A stretch of DNA of 21,518 nt, taken from Plakobranchus ocellatus (lineage: Eukaryota > Mollusca > Gastropoda > Plakobranchidae). Within the stretch, counting starts at the first letter, position 1; each line of letters begins with the position of its first letter. The notes below the pieces were generated by a model. That model was not told where the DNA came from. It did no database searches and worked only from the letters and a program-made list of their open reading frames with translations. A program made the position numbers and the translations under genes. Below are positions 1 to 10,830 of the stretch, in pieces. The stretch spans positions 1,286,170-1,307,687 of the forward strand of contig BLXT01008617.1 in NCBI GenBank assembly GCA_019648995.1, in the 5' to 3' direction.

Positions 1-107
1 AAATTTTCCTCCTTTTTCATATTTCCTCACCATCATCACTGGTTATTATGGTAGAGTATGTTTTAGAACTTTCATTGAGCCTAATAGTTTCTTCCCTTAA
101 AATCACA
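1..107. other. Unannotated AT-rich sequence
   Basis: I see no gene, repeat or splice site that can be supported here. If the + strand gene starts before the window, this stretch is part of an intron of that gene. Confidence 0.4.
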
Positions 108-363
108 TGAGATGAGGCACTAACTCTTGAGATGCTTGTGATTGTCTCTTGACTTCTAATGCTGTTCTGTGTGAGATGAGATGCTAACTCCTGAGATACT
201 TGTGATTGTCTCTTGACTCCTAATGCTGTTCTGTGTGAGATGAGACGCTGGCTCCTGAGATACTTGTGATTGTCTCATGACTTCTAATGCTGTTTTGCAT
301 GAAGTGAGATGCTGGCTCCTGAGATACTTGTGATTGTCTCTTGACTTCTAATAGTGTTCAGTA
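108..363. repeat. Minisatellite, 64-bp unit, four copies
   Basis: Four head-to-tail copies start near 108, 172, 236 and 300. The shared landmark ATTGTCTC recurs at 141, 205, 269 and 333, exactly 64 bp apart each time. Copies differ by scattered substitutions, for example GCTAACTCCTG against GCTGGCTCCTG, with no length change. The last copy loses similarity near 355-363, right before the transposon at 368. No open frame runs through the array, and it probably lies in an intron of the + strand gene. Confidence 0.9.
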
Positions 364-367
364 AATA

Positions 368-1210
368 CAGTAGACCACACCTAAACCGAAAAGGCTGAAC
401 CGAAAAAACGGCTAAACCAAAAAGAAAGTGAAGAGTTTTCTTTTTTTCCTCTTATTCTTTCTTATTAAATATGCGGTTAACCGAAAGTGTTGGCTGCCAA
501 ACTATCGCTAAAGCGAAATAAAAACTACCAGGAAAGCCCAGTCAATGTCCGACCGACACATGACAAAAACAACTTTTTTTTTTTAAACACATTTTGCCCT
601 TCCCTTTCTTTCTCGCATTACTCCACACAAACCCATTAGTGTTAGTTACCGGTACCTCACACTACAGACAGCCAGGCCCAATGTCTGGCTAGGTCTAGTG
701 CACACACCTGCTCATCCCTTCTCTTCCACCACTCAGTTACGCAGCGGGACCGTGCTAGGCACTCCCTACATGTCTAGGTCCCGTCAGCATTAAGCTAAGC
801 AAACACAGTTGCATCACAGCCAATAATAAAGCCATCTCTCTTGCTAAGAACTTCAGTACCGGGAAACTTGGGTGATTATTAAATTGTAAAAGTAGAGACT
901 TCAGGACCGGAAATCTTACTTAGGCGATGTTGAAGTTGTGGGAGCTATATTATTCTACATCGATAACAGGCGCAATAACCTCTTAATTGAAAAGGAAAGA
1001 GAAGGAGATAAAGAAATAGATAAGAAAGAGAGAAAGATTCGTGGATAGGTGTGTTCATTCACATCGTGGTGTGACGATGGGTGGGATTGATTTAACTTAA
1101 TATTTCGGAAGATGGTTACTCCCTTTTTAATCTTACTTATTTAATGCACTATGCTTAAACCAAAATAGAAATCATACTCTCTAGAATTTTGGTTTAAATG
1201 TGTTCCACTG
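368..1210. mobile_element. Non-autonomous pogo/Tigger-like DNA transposon (MITE)
   Basis: The left end begins CAGTAGACCACACCTAAACC at 368. The reverse complement of the right end begins CAGTGGAACACATTTAAACC at 1210. The two ends agree at about 19 of the first 24 positions and are in inverted orientation. Each end is flanked by TA (366-367 and 1211-1212), the target duplication used by Tc1/mariner/pogo elements. The flanks extend the symmetry (GTAAATA on the left, TATTTAC on the right), so the inverted repeat may be 5 bases longer than drawn. Just inside the left end are short AACCGAAAA and GGTTAACCGAAAG-type motifs, as in pogo/Tigger ends. An imperfect 19-bp direct repeat lies at 851-869 and 899-917. 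There is no transposase frame, so the roughly 843-bp element must be mobilised in trans or be dead. The family name is inference from the termini and the TA flanks. Confidence 0.7.
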
Positions 1211-1357
1211 TATTTACCAATCATGAACATTGTGTGATATTTCCACTAATAATAATTTTCGATTTAAGTTGATGATGTAATTTATCATTTTTTTTTTTAC
1301 AGACCACAGATAATGATATGATGATAGTCATCTTATGAATTTTCTTGATATTTCCAG

Positions 1358-1447
1358 ATATATTTTCTATTTTGAGGAGGGCAGTCCACACTTTGTGGAG
1401 GTTGAGGATGATGATGTTGGTGCATTCTTGCCAGGAAAAATTGAAGA
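1358..1447 (+). CDS. Internal exon of the + strand gene
   Basis: The acceptor TTTCCAG ends at 1357 and the donor GTAAGG starts at 1448. Reading from 1359 gives 29 codons plus two bases of a split Glu codon. The peptide is acidic (EVEDDD) and ends PGKIE. The acceptor tract is moderate. A stronger-looking acceptor at 1301-1302 would put stop codons in this frame. This is the least certain of the three exons because it is short. Confidence 0.65.
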
Positions 1448-3253
1448 GTAAGGCCTCACACTTTGTTTTTTCGCAAATCTTGCTCTTATCTTTGCGGAAC
1501 AGTTTATTTTTCCTTTGTATTATTATTTTTTTTTAAAGCAGATGGTTCAACTGCACATACATTTCACTCATATTGATTTTTCTATCCTTTTTATGCAAAA
1601 AATAAGCCAACTTTCTTATCTGCTTCACTTTTTTTGTCAAAAAATTGAAAGTCTCAAATTATTTAAAGTGGCATGTAGTTTCGGAATTCCAGTTGCACAG
1701 CGAACATTTAATTTCGGATTTCAGTGCTGTAATTTGAAAGAATAAAAGAATTTAGCACTTAAGGAGAGTGCCCAAGCACATAGACAAATCTCTTAAAACT
1801 GTCTGACATCCTTGAGAGTGTCTTGTCTAAATTCACTCATTGAAATGATGCTTTTGATCCTTTAGTCCTCCACTCCTTGTCCTTTCTGCCTTTCATCTAT
1901 TTCCCTCTTTCTGTGCCTTCCCCTTCTTCTCTCACTGTCTTTCTTTCTCTTTCTTTCTATGTTTTTGTTCATTTTCCCATCTTTTTTCTCTTTATCAATT
2001 TATATGTATAATTGAGTGTACCTGTACACCAATTTTCTGACTTTCTATCAATTCAATTTTTTTTTCACCCTCTCTCTCACTCTGTCTCTGCATGTGAGTG
2101 TGTGCAAGTACATGTGTTTATATGTATGTATGTGTTTCTGATTGCCTTTGTATCTCTCACTCTTAGTCTTAGTTAAGAGGCAAGCACATCAAAGATTGTG
2201 TCTTAGCCTTTGGCTTTTATTCGGGCTTCTGTATTTCTATATTGGTGTGATGCTGGTCTGGTATTGTTCTGTCATCGTCAATAACTTTTACTTGTGAAAC
2301 TTACACTCTTTCATATCATCTCTGCTCACATTTAAAGTTTAGAAACTGTCGAATCTTGAACAGCCTCACTTTGCCCCAAAATGTAAACCTTTCTTCACCT
2401 AATAATTTTTTTCAATATTTTTCTTCCCCCTAGGCTGGAGCGCTTGTTTCGGCGTGTTTGGCGCGAGGTTTTTGCTGTCCTGCGTGTCATCACATCCTTT
2501 TTTGTGCTGTTTGTGTCGGAGCTGTTGCGCTTCTTGCTGCACAGCGTTGTGCGGACACTGGTCCTTGACACGGTTGTTGCCCTCGGCGACCAGCTGTTGA
2601 AGCCTCTCCTCACAGTGCTGTACAACGCTGTGCTGCAGCCTGTCTTTGCCATCACGTGGAACATCTGTAACTCGGTGTTCCATGCTGTGGATCCTCTGAT
2701 ACGCCTGAGTGGAGTTGTTTTGTCCCAGGTAGGCTGCCTGCATGCACTTCTTTCAGTCTCAGAGTCGAGATACCCTCAGAATTTTTTGAAGGTTTAAAGC
2801 CTTTAAATGTTCCAATACAAAGTGGAGAGTTTTGTAAGCATTTCTACAATCTGAATGTGAATGGCATAATTGCCTGATGATCCGTAAATTATTGAAAGTA
2901 AACTGCTGGCTTTTACGGAGAAATATTGGAATTATGTACTTTTTAAATAATTCTCGATTGGAGAAGCTGGAATATGTTTCATAAAAAGAGGTGATAATCT
3001 GGATTTTATACTATTTTATATTATTTTAGATGATACAAAATTACTTTGGTGTAAAAAAATAAAAATGATAATAATATCTAAAGTATGGTTGTTGGATAAG
3101 TTTTGCTGATGTTTTCTGCATATTGTATGTCACGTAAAACTTTATTGCTGCTGCTGTGCATTTCAGGTGGCAATGGTGCTAGGAGCTTTCCGCTTGTTTG
3201 TCATCAACTACAATCCTGCATCAAGTCATTCCAAAGACGTCAACATTGTATAA
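1358..3253 (+). CDS. Unrecognised protein, C-terminal three exons
   Basis: The coding sequence joins 1358-1447, 2434-2728 and 3167-3253, with stop codon TAA at 3251-3253. Phases are consistent: the first base, 1358, closes a codon begun upstream; a Glu codon is split between 1447 and 2434; and the last junction is in phase 0. The visible part is 156 residues. It opens with an acidic segment (FEEGSPHFVEVEDDDVGAFL). A roughly 95-residue stretch follows, full of Leu, Val and Phe with regularly spaced Arg, Lys, Asp and Pro, which reads as several hydrophobic or amphipathic helices. The tail is short and polar and ends DVNIV. The middle exon is GC-richer than its surroundings, as expected of coding DNA here. 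I do not recognise the family. It could be membrane-associated or lipid-surface binding, but that rests on composition only. The 5' exons lie before the window, and the gene converges on PINX1. Confidence 0.72.
1448..2433 (+). other. Intron of the + strand gene
   Basis: A 986-bp GT-AG intron that contains pyrimidine-rich simple sequence around 1860-2100 (CTTT and CTCT runs) and a TGTATG-type patch near 2100-2135. It ends in a good polypyrimidine tract and CCCCCTAG. No other feature is visible. Confidence 0.65.
2434..2728 (+). CDS. Hydrophobic-helix exon of the + strand gene
   Basis: The acceptor CCCCCTAG ends at 2433 and the donor GTAGGC starts at 2729. After one base that closes the split Glu codon there are 98 open codons. 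The peptide alternates hydrophobic blocks with single charged residues and has repeated Leu-Leu/Pro patterns (LLKPLLTVLYNAVLQPVF). This exon is clearly GC-richer than the AT-rich DNA around it, with many CTG, GTG and CTC codons. Together with clean splice sites at both ends, that is the best evidence that it is coding. Confidence 0.82.
2729..3166 (+). other. Last intron of the + strand gene
   Basis: A 438-bp AT-rich GT-AG intron with donor GTAGGC and acceptor TGCATTTCAG. Nothing else is seen in it. Confidence 0.7.
3167..3253 (+). CDS. Terminal exon of the + strand gene
   Basis: The acceptor TTTCAG ends at 3166 and the stop codon TAA is at 3251-3253. The 28 codons continue the hydrophobic pattern (VAMVLGAFRLFVINYNP) and then become polar, ending KDVNIV. 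The phase-0 join with the preceding exon keeps the frame open. Confidence 0.75.
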   Translation: MAMVLGAFRLFVINYNPASSHSKDVNIV

Positions 3254-3904
3254 AGTCACTAAATCACAGGAAAAAAGAAATTTCTGAAGTAAAGGCCACT
3301 GAATTATATGCATGAATAAGTTAAAAATGTTTAATGTAAAGAAGTTGAATCTTTATTACTTAAATTGTTTCGGAGCATTTTGGTTTTCTTTTTTTTTTTT
3401 TGGCTTCCAAAAATGTTACCTTTATCTTTCAATGCAGTAATGATAAATCTGAGGATTTAATGCCTCTTTTTTTGTTATGGCATGTGTGATTTGTTATTAA
3501 AAGCCAAAAAAATTTGTTCAAACAATAGAAAGCTTATTATCATTTTTTAAAACACTTTTTTAAAAATTAAAGTTGAGTTAAATTTACATGTCTCAGGACA
3601 ATTCTTAGTGATGTCACAGATAACAGTTTTGAAAAAAAAAAAAAAAAAAACTTTAGAAAAATATTCTTTTGTCATCAAATGCTATATTTTTAAACTCATG
3701 CAGATATATCAGCGCTAATTTTCACCCCCATCGAGACGTATACCAATATATTGGCACTGACAAGCCTCTCTACTCTTGTTTCTCTGGCATGAACTCCATG
3801 TACATCCAAAAAAAATCCATCTTGAAAGACTATAGTTTACCTTTTTAAGTGCATAGAATTTTTATGACGGTGATTTGTTTTGAAGATTCATTTCTTTAGA
3901 CATT

Positions 3905-4064
3905 TCTAGAAGTGCTAGTGGTGTAGTATTTAGTTTCGCTCGCCTTGAAATTTTCAGGAATCTTTCTGGGTTCAAGCCTGCCTCTGGCACATGGCCTGAT
4001 AAGAGCCAAATAGTCGGAGATCACCTAGGAGTAGCTTGGCTATGTGACTAAAAACAATAAAACA
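3905..4064 (+). repeat. tRNA-derived SINE-like element
   Basis: The + strand carries an A-box-like segment (GTGCTAGTGGTGTAG near 3911-3925). A good B box, GGGTTCAAGCC, follows at 3969-3979, about 58 bases on, which is the order and spacing of a pol III promoter in a tRNA-like head. An A-rich tail with AACAATAAAAC lies near 4051-4064. The sequence does not fold as an intact tRNA by eye, so a tRNA-headed SINE copy is more likely than a tRNA gene. The boundaries are estimates, and I saw no second full copy in the window. Confidence 0.55.
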
Positions 4065-7000
4065 TTGTGTCACTTTTTATAAACCTAGCAGGTCTAATCA
4101 GACCAGTGCTCTTTTAAGCATTATTGAATTTTTACATCTCAAAGTTTTCTTTTTTTTTTTAATCTTGTTAATAAATTGTTTAAAAATTAGAAGTTTAGAA
4201 TTCTTGGCATCAAACCTAAAAAAATGAAAAATGAGGCAAGTATCTTACAGTTTCAATGTGTTTTAATCTCATATAATTGCACACATTCCCTTAGCTTTTT
4301 GGAAACTTCACTTCAGAAATTCTTTATTTGCTATTTTTTATTGCTTTCGAATGGTTTCTTGGTTTGTTTGCTCTTATCTTATGAACTTACTACATATCTA
4401 CTTTTCGCCAATATTTACAAGGAGGCATTTTCGGAGCTGTCTAAGAAAAGGACACATATTCTATCACACCGTAATCATGTTTGCTTTGATAAGGAATTCA
4501 AAGTTGTTTTTTGTTGGCAAATATATACATGTAAGAGCAAATGTAATTAATGAAACACAGTGCTAAAGCATAAAAATATTATTTTTTTTTTGTTGTATGT
4601 GAGATTGCATGATTAGTTTGAATCAAACTGGGTCACAACAGCATCGATTTTTCCTCTACCCTATGCTACGCAAACACAACAAGCTTTTAGTTTTGAATAC
4701 AGAGTATGTTTTAAAAAAGCTTTTGAGTTTTGTTTTTTAAAACGACAATTTTATTGTTTTTGCCACAGTGCTTATTATATGACTGCTTGAGATGATCTCC
4801 TTTTAACCAATTTCTTTTATATGCTTAACCTTTTTTTGAACGAAAACAGATTTTTAAGTTGTTTTTTTTTTTCAAAATCCCGTTTCTTTTGTGATATTGG
4901 CTTTAAAAATTTATTATCATATCATATGCTTACCGTACTTAATACAAAGAAGGAAAAAACTTGGGTTCAAAGATTAATACATGTATTATTACATTTAGAG
5001 ATCCCACATTATTGAAAACTGTTTTGGAAATTTACTGGTACTAAATAAAATGTGTTCTTAAACCCAGCAATTTATACAATTTACATAAAATAATATATAC
5101 TTTCTAATTATATAAAATTACTTTGCAAAGCATATTTACATTTTAATTTCATTTTTAAAAAGAGCTTTTTAGTCCTTTTCTCCTCTGCGTGTGTTTTTTT
5201 TAATACCGGTTCTTCAAGAATATTGTGTTTTAACATGTTATTCATATATTATTGGCTAAGAGTTTTTAGTTTCCTTTAGAAGTTGAAATATATAACTTTT
5301 TTTGTTTTGTTTTTACTGCATTGTCATTTCTGTTTTAATTAACTTTTGATTTAGTATTACAAGATCTGAAATTGTTAATACTGTGCCTTGTCTCCAATTA
5401 CAATTGCTATTATTTTTATAAAAACATTTCGTGAAAAACCCTTTGGCCAAAATGTTAGTCCAAGGCAGTTTTGACAGCTGTAACATATCGTGTCTTCTGC
5501 ATAAATCAACAGAAATAAACTGTAAAGAGTTGTGGAATGGTCGTTACAAATGAAGTTTGTGGTTGTGATTTCATAAAAAAAAAAAGTAAAAGCTTTACAA
5601 CTGTTGCTTTAAGTTAAGTTCAAAACTATTCTGTACCTGATGGGTTGTGTGACAAAATGAGTTGTGTCAGATTTTTTTTTAATGTTGCCTTTGATATAAG
5701 AAATATGGAGGAAATACAATTGTTCCTTTGGCAAGATATTAAAAAATGCTTTTCTTCATAGTTCATACTTTTCAGGGGGACTGTTACTCAAATAATATGT
5801 GAAGGATTTTCAGACAGAATGTGGTTCAAAAAGCTGGGAAGAATGGCATTATTTGGCTTAGTATTTTCTCCATAGATATGTATGTATTTTTACACTTTTC
5901 TGTCTTTTAATATGGCAGTCAATTGCCTTGGTCTCGTGATAAGTCTGTAAGAGCTGGGTGTTGCATCTAAAACTTTGTAGAAAAAAAAGCCTGGCTGTAT
6001 TGCTGGTAAGCTGTTTGAACAATTCTGTACTGCTGTACACATCACACACAATTAATATAAATACAGACCAAATTTACCACAAAGTCAAATGATTGAAGAA
6101 ACTTCACTGTAGTTTGTCAAGGAGGAAGGAACTTCTATGGGGATTCAATGAAAGGGAGATACATGGATCATACATGTAATAAAAATCTCCTCAACTTTTT
6201 ATGTCACAGATAACTTGACTTTAAACAAGCACATTCAGCAGTGATCATTTTTTAAAAATATATACCATATGTGATGGTGGACTCTTAGCCATGGCACCCT
6301 ATTTTGTTTGTTTTTATATCTACATTTCCCAACAATTATTTTCAAATATGTTGGTTGTGAACATTTTTTTTCTAACACTGGACCAAAGATACTTTTGAAA
6401 CGTGCAGCAATACAGAAAATCCACCGGAGTGCTCATGACATTCTTCGTTTTTACTGCTCAAGCTGAGACTTCTGACTAAAATATTTATACATGTATACTG
6501 TACATGTATTTTGTGTCCTTTGATACTGGTTACTCAGCACCTCATCGTTTACTGCAATGGTATGTTAATTTTATATGTTGCACTGTTACACTCATTCCAA
6601 TGAACCAAAAATAATCAAAGTACAATGCACTATGTAATTCATTACCAATTTTCGGTGTACTGTTTTGTTTTGTGCAAGTGTACACAGATGCAATTTTGTA
6701 AAAACTGTCATAGGCCTTCTAACCCTCTACAGCAGAGCCTTTTAGTTTACTGTTACATTGGCTGTACTGATCAATTCATGCTTTGCCCTCCACAAAGAAC
6801 AATAGGCCTGCAGAAAATTTATTTTAAGTTAGTATCCTTTTCTGTTCTGTTCTTGCAAAGACACATGGCTACAAAGTTATTACCTGTCTGTAGATAATCA
6901 CAAATTATCTTTTTTTTTTCTTCTTAAAAAAAAAATTCGTAGTTTTGCCCTGAATATGTACAGTACTTCAGGCCACTTTCTGAGAAGGTAACCAGAGAAC

Positions 7001-7612
7001 CATGTATGATCTCAAAGAAAATTTCCTCTTTTAAGTCTCAGCCTCTCTCTTTTGCTAGCCTCCAGCTTATGAGACTAGAGAAAGGCTTTTAAAGGCCACT
7101 TATTGTGATCCCTAACTATCGTAACAACTCAGATTGTAATGTTAGCAAATACATGCAGATGCAATAAAGAGATATTTCACTACTTGATTTGTTACAACAG
7201 CTAAAGCAAAGCAGTTCATGCCATCTCGACTCAATAGACATCCATGCTTGCTTGAACTCGGATACGAAGAAATAAATTTTTCTACAATCTTGTATATTTT
7301 ATGGATGATATAGATTTCAAATGAAGAAAACCTGAGCACTATTTGTATTCCCGTATCATTTCCTATGAGTCCTTGGCATTATTTGATACTGATCGTGATA
7401 CATGTAGTTTTGTTTGCAAGCCATTCTTTTTGTTATACATGTACAGCTTTATTCTTGAGAGAGGAGACGATATATATTGAAATTGAGTGCAGAATTCTTC
7501 AATAGATCAAGAACCTTATTTGTAATGTATTAAATAACAGAGAAATTCTACTATTCCTACTCCTAATGTGCATTTTTGTTTAAATACTGTGTCAATTGTT
7601 AGAAAATTGTAA

Positions 7613-7631
7613 TTTTTTTTTTTTTTTTTTT
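7613..7631. repeat. Poly(T) tract of 19 bases
   Basis: An uninterrupted run of 19 T, followed by two related TTTTGCAAATTTT-like and AACGCAAATTTTG-like stretches up to about 7710. It is one of the longest T runs in the + strand 3' flank. Confidence 0.85.
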
Positions 7632-8715
7632 GCAAATTTTTGCGATAACAATATGGGAAATAATGGCGTTTTTGGGGGCAAAATTTTGGGGTTTGAGAAC
7701 GCAAATTTTGTGGGGTCAGTTATATATCGACGTTTTTATCTTTTTTCTTTTGTTTGTTTTCTGAGACCTCTGAAAAGACAATGATTGGCTAGAATAGGAT
7801 CAGGAGGAGGACTTGGAATATTTATAAAACATTACCATGTTTACACTTTACTTTCCTCATGGTTTTTCCACAAGTAATTTATGAAAAAAAACACAAACAC
7901 ATGAAAGAAATAATTAGCCTAGTACTCTGGGTGGGAGGAGAGGCAATCAAATTAGAAGATGCTCGGAAATGAAAAAATAATTGTCTTTTTTCGTATGTTT
8001 TCAGATTTAAAAATGGTGATACAAAGAGTGTAAAATGTATTAAGTATCGATATGTATCATTTAATACGTGTTTCAAGCTTGCTGCAGTGTATATTTAATT
8101 AATTTAGTTTGCCAAGTTTTTAGTATTTTCTTTGCACAATGATAATGAATCAGGCCGAGCCAAACTTTGTGATTACTACATACATGTATTTTATTAGGGA
8201 ATGCTACTCAGCGTTAGTGCTGTCACCATCAGAATCTGTGGACCATGAGATTTTGAGAATGTTGTTAGTAACTCAGCAATGTTGTGAATTGAAAGATTGT
8301 GTGAAAACCTCACTTTGATATGGCAAGTTTCAAACATCTATAATAATGTTACTTTAAGGATGGTAATGGTAAACTGTGATGGCTGTACGAATTTTTTTGT
8401 GGGGTGCCAATTAAATTCACAAAAATGTTCATGTGTTCATTTTGCCCTGAAAAGTAAACATGAACATATTATGATAAAATTCAACAAATTTCTCTATAAC
8501 TCTGAGATTTATTCATTTATTGTTTAAAGAATTGTAAGCACCAATCAATAAGTTCTTTTTCACAGGACTGAGTGCATCTAGGAAGTGATAACATTGCTGT
8601 TTCAAAACTGGAGTGGCTGAACGTGAAACCAGAGACTGAGAGAGAAAAACTGCATTAAAAGTTTGGTGCATTAATTTAGATTTATTTTTTTTCCCAGCGG
8701 TCTAATATAAATCAG

Positions 8716-8776
8716 CTAGATCTAGATATTGAGTCTGGCAGAGTACATATTCCTTATATAAATTGATTTAGATCTA
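8716..8776. repeat. TAGATCTA-type simple repeat, two short blocks
   Basis: CTAGATCTAGATA at 8716-8728 and TTAGATCTAC at 8767-8776. They are the only such blocks outside the upstream half of PINX1 and share the self-complementary hexamer phase TCTAGA. Confidence 0.65.
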
Positions 8777-8978
8777 CACCCTTGTCAGATAAATAAAGCA
8801 ACTATTTTTAATGATTAACCAAATGTCCAAAGATAGGGTAAGCCTGGCTACATGTATTATTATCATTAGTACTTGTACTTGGCTCTCCTGAACAACATAC
8901 TACATGTAATATGATGGGATTTTTTTTACCCCAAAAAAATGGAATGCATTACTTCTACTGTGTTGTAAAAAAAAAAAT

Positions 8979-8980
<2 letters not shown>

Positions 8981-9040
<60 letters not shown>
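8981..9040. repeat. (GA)30 microsatellite
   Basis: Sixty bases of perfect GA dinucleotide, preceded by an A-rich run. Perfect repeats of this length are usually polymorphic in copy number. Confidence 0.97.
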
Positions 9041-9045
<5 letters not shown>

Positions 9046-10776
9046 ATACTTAATTCCGTCCAAACAAGTTGAGATTGAATACAACTTTTACTAGTAGCAA
9101 ATTTAGCAAATGTCCTGTATAGTCACATTATAAATCAATTTACAGCCAAATACTCAAACAGTTGGTCTGTCCATTTACAAAAATAAAAAATTGACTGATT
9201 AATTTTAATGAAAGCATGTCCTTCTTTATGTATTAAAAGATACTTACAAAACTTATAAAATATTAAATCGCAGCATTCTCTTCCTTATCCAAGGCTCAGA
9301 TCTGTGCAGTAAATTTTCTTGAAATTAATTCTTATTAACCAGGGAATGCCGAGCCTAGATTATAGTGAGGTACTGTTGAGAAATATTAGAATTTTTTATG
9401 TTGATGATACTATTTATAAAAATGCATGTAGCAATACTATCACATTTACTTCTTTCTGCCGTTTTTTTTTTTTCTAGCTGAAGGAAGAGTTATTTAAATG
9501 AATGCAATTGCTAGAAATACACCCTGACTTAAAAAGCTACATACTAATTGTTGCATTTTCTTTCCCACCAAAACTGCTTTCAAAGTTCAGACCCAACTTC
9601 TGATGAACTTACAGTTGAATGAAAAACGGAGAGTATTGACATTTGGAAAAAATGCTGCTCGAAGTTTATTACCATAAGCCAAAAATATACATGTACATGC
9701 GTCTTCAGACTGAACTTTGTGCATATCATGTCAGTTTGTTGTAAGACGATACGTAATTATTGTATTTATGACAAATACATGTGTACATGTGTAGCATATC
9801 TCATCAGGCAATTGTTGTATGTCTATTACATATACATGTACTTGCTTTCATCATGTGATTTATTTTTATTGTTAAAGTGTTAGTTCTGGCATGTGATGAT
9901 TGTAATAACAATTGTAAAAACATGAATTGTATAAAAGAATAAAAATTTGCAGTAAATTAAGTATACGTTTTTTTTTGTTTTTTTTTTGATAGTGCTCAGT
10001 TGGTTCAAGATGTTTCATCTCCGTTTTAAATTTATGAAATTTTGCAAAAACTGACTCACTCAATTTTTTAACTAGAATAGGAGTAAAATCCAACATGTTG
10101 ATACAAATTATTGGTAAAGTAAATGATCATGACTTATTGATTGATGTCTATAGTTTTTCAGATTTGTAAAATTCTACCATTTTCCTTTTTGCTATCACCA
10201 ATCACTTCTGAGATTCATAAAGAAAACCTGTAGATTTTTAAGTCTCTAAGTAGTCTAAGCTATGTAAGTTTTATTTTTCTCTTCTTCTTCTTTGCACTGC
10301 TGCTTTCAAAGTTTAAAGCAGTGACTTGGCATAGAATCGTGACATCTCCGGTCAGTTTCAACAACTGCAAAGCTTATGAAATTCAGATTCTGGCTGTGTC
10401 AGTGATTTAAACATCCATTATGGGGACTACTACATTACGATTAATTTTCAGTCCAATTTGATTTTCTTTTTTATATTATTACTGCATAATTAAGAGAAAA
10501 AAAATAATAGAAAAATTCATCCAGCTTTTTTTTTACACAAAAACACAAATTGCTAAAAAAAGATTTGTATATTGAAACCCACCCTACTTTAAATAAGAAC
10601 ATGTTTTTTTTACATTTAACAAGTATGTGTAAAGATAATATGACTATAAGTTTTCCCTAATTAATTCAATAATGTTAATATAAATAAATGCCCTGTAGAC
10701 ATGCAGACAGGAGAAAAAATTTTTTTATTGTCAAAATATGTGTGAAAACGGAAATAACTGGGACTTAATATAAATG

Positions 10777-10830
10777 TTTTGATATATATGGGGAAATCGA
10801 TATATATGTTCATATATATATATATCAAAA
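10777..10830. repeat. AT-rich inverted repeat (hairpin)
   Basis: TTTTGATATATAT at 10777-10789 is perfectly complementary to ATATATATCAAAA at 10818-10830, giving a 13-bp stem with a 28-base loop. The loop and surroundings are further TATA-rich sequence, so part of the pairing is simple repeat. It lies in the zone between the two convergent genes. Confidence 0.6.

Noticed and set aside
1301..1302. Alternative acceptor after a long T tract
   Set aside because: Using it puts a stop codon into the frame that continues into the next exon.
2395..2743. Frames of 89 and 114 codons on the - strand
   Set aside because: Antisense shadows of the + strand exon at 2434-2728, which has matching splice sites and phases.
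6625..6897. 90-codon Cys-rich frame
   Set aside because: AT-rich flank, no splice sites or recognisable family; consistent with a chance frame.
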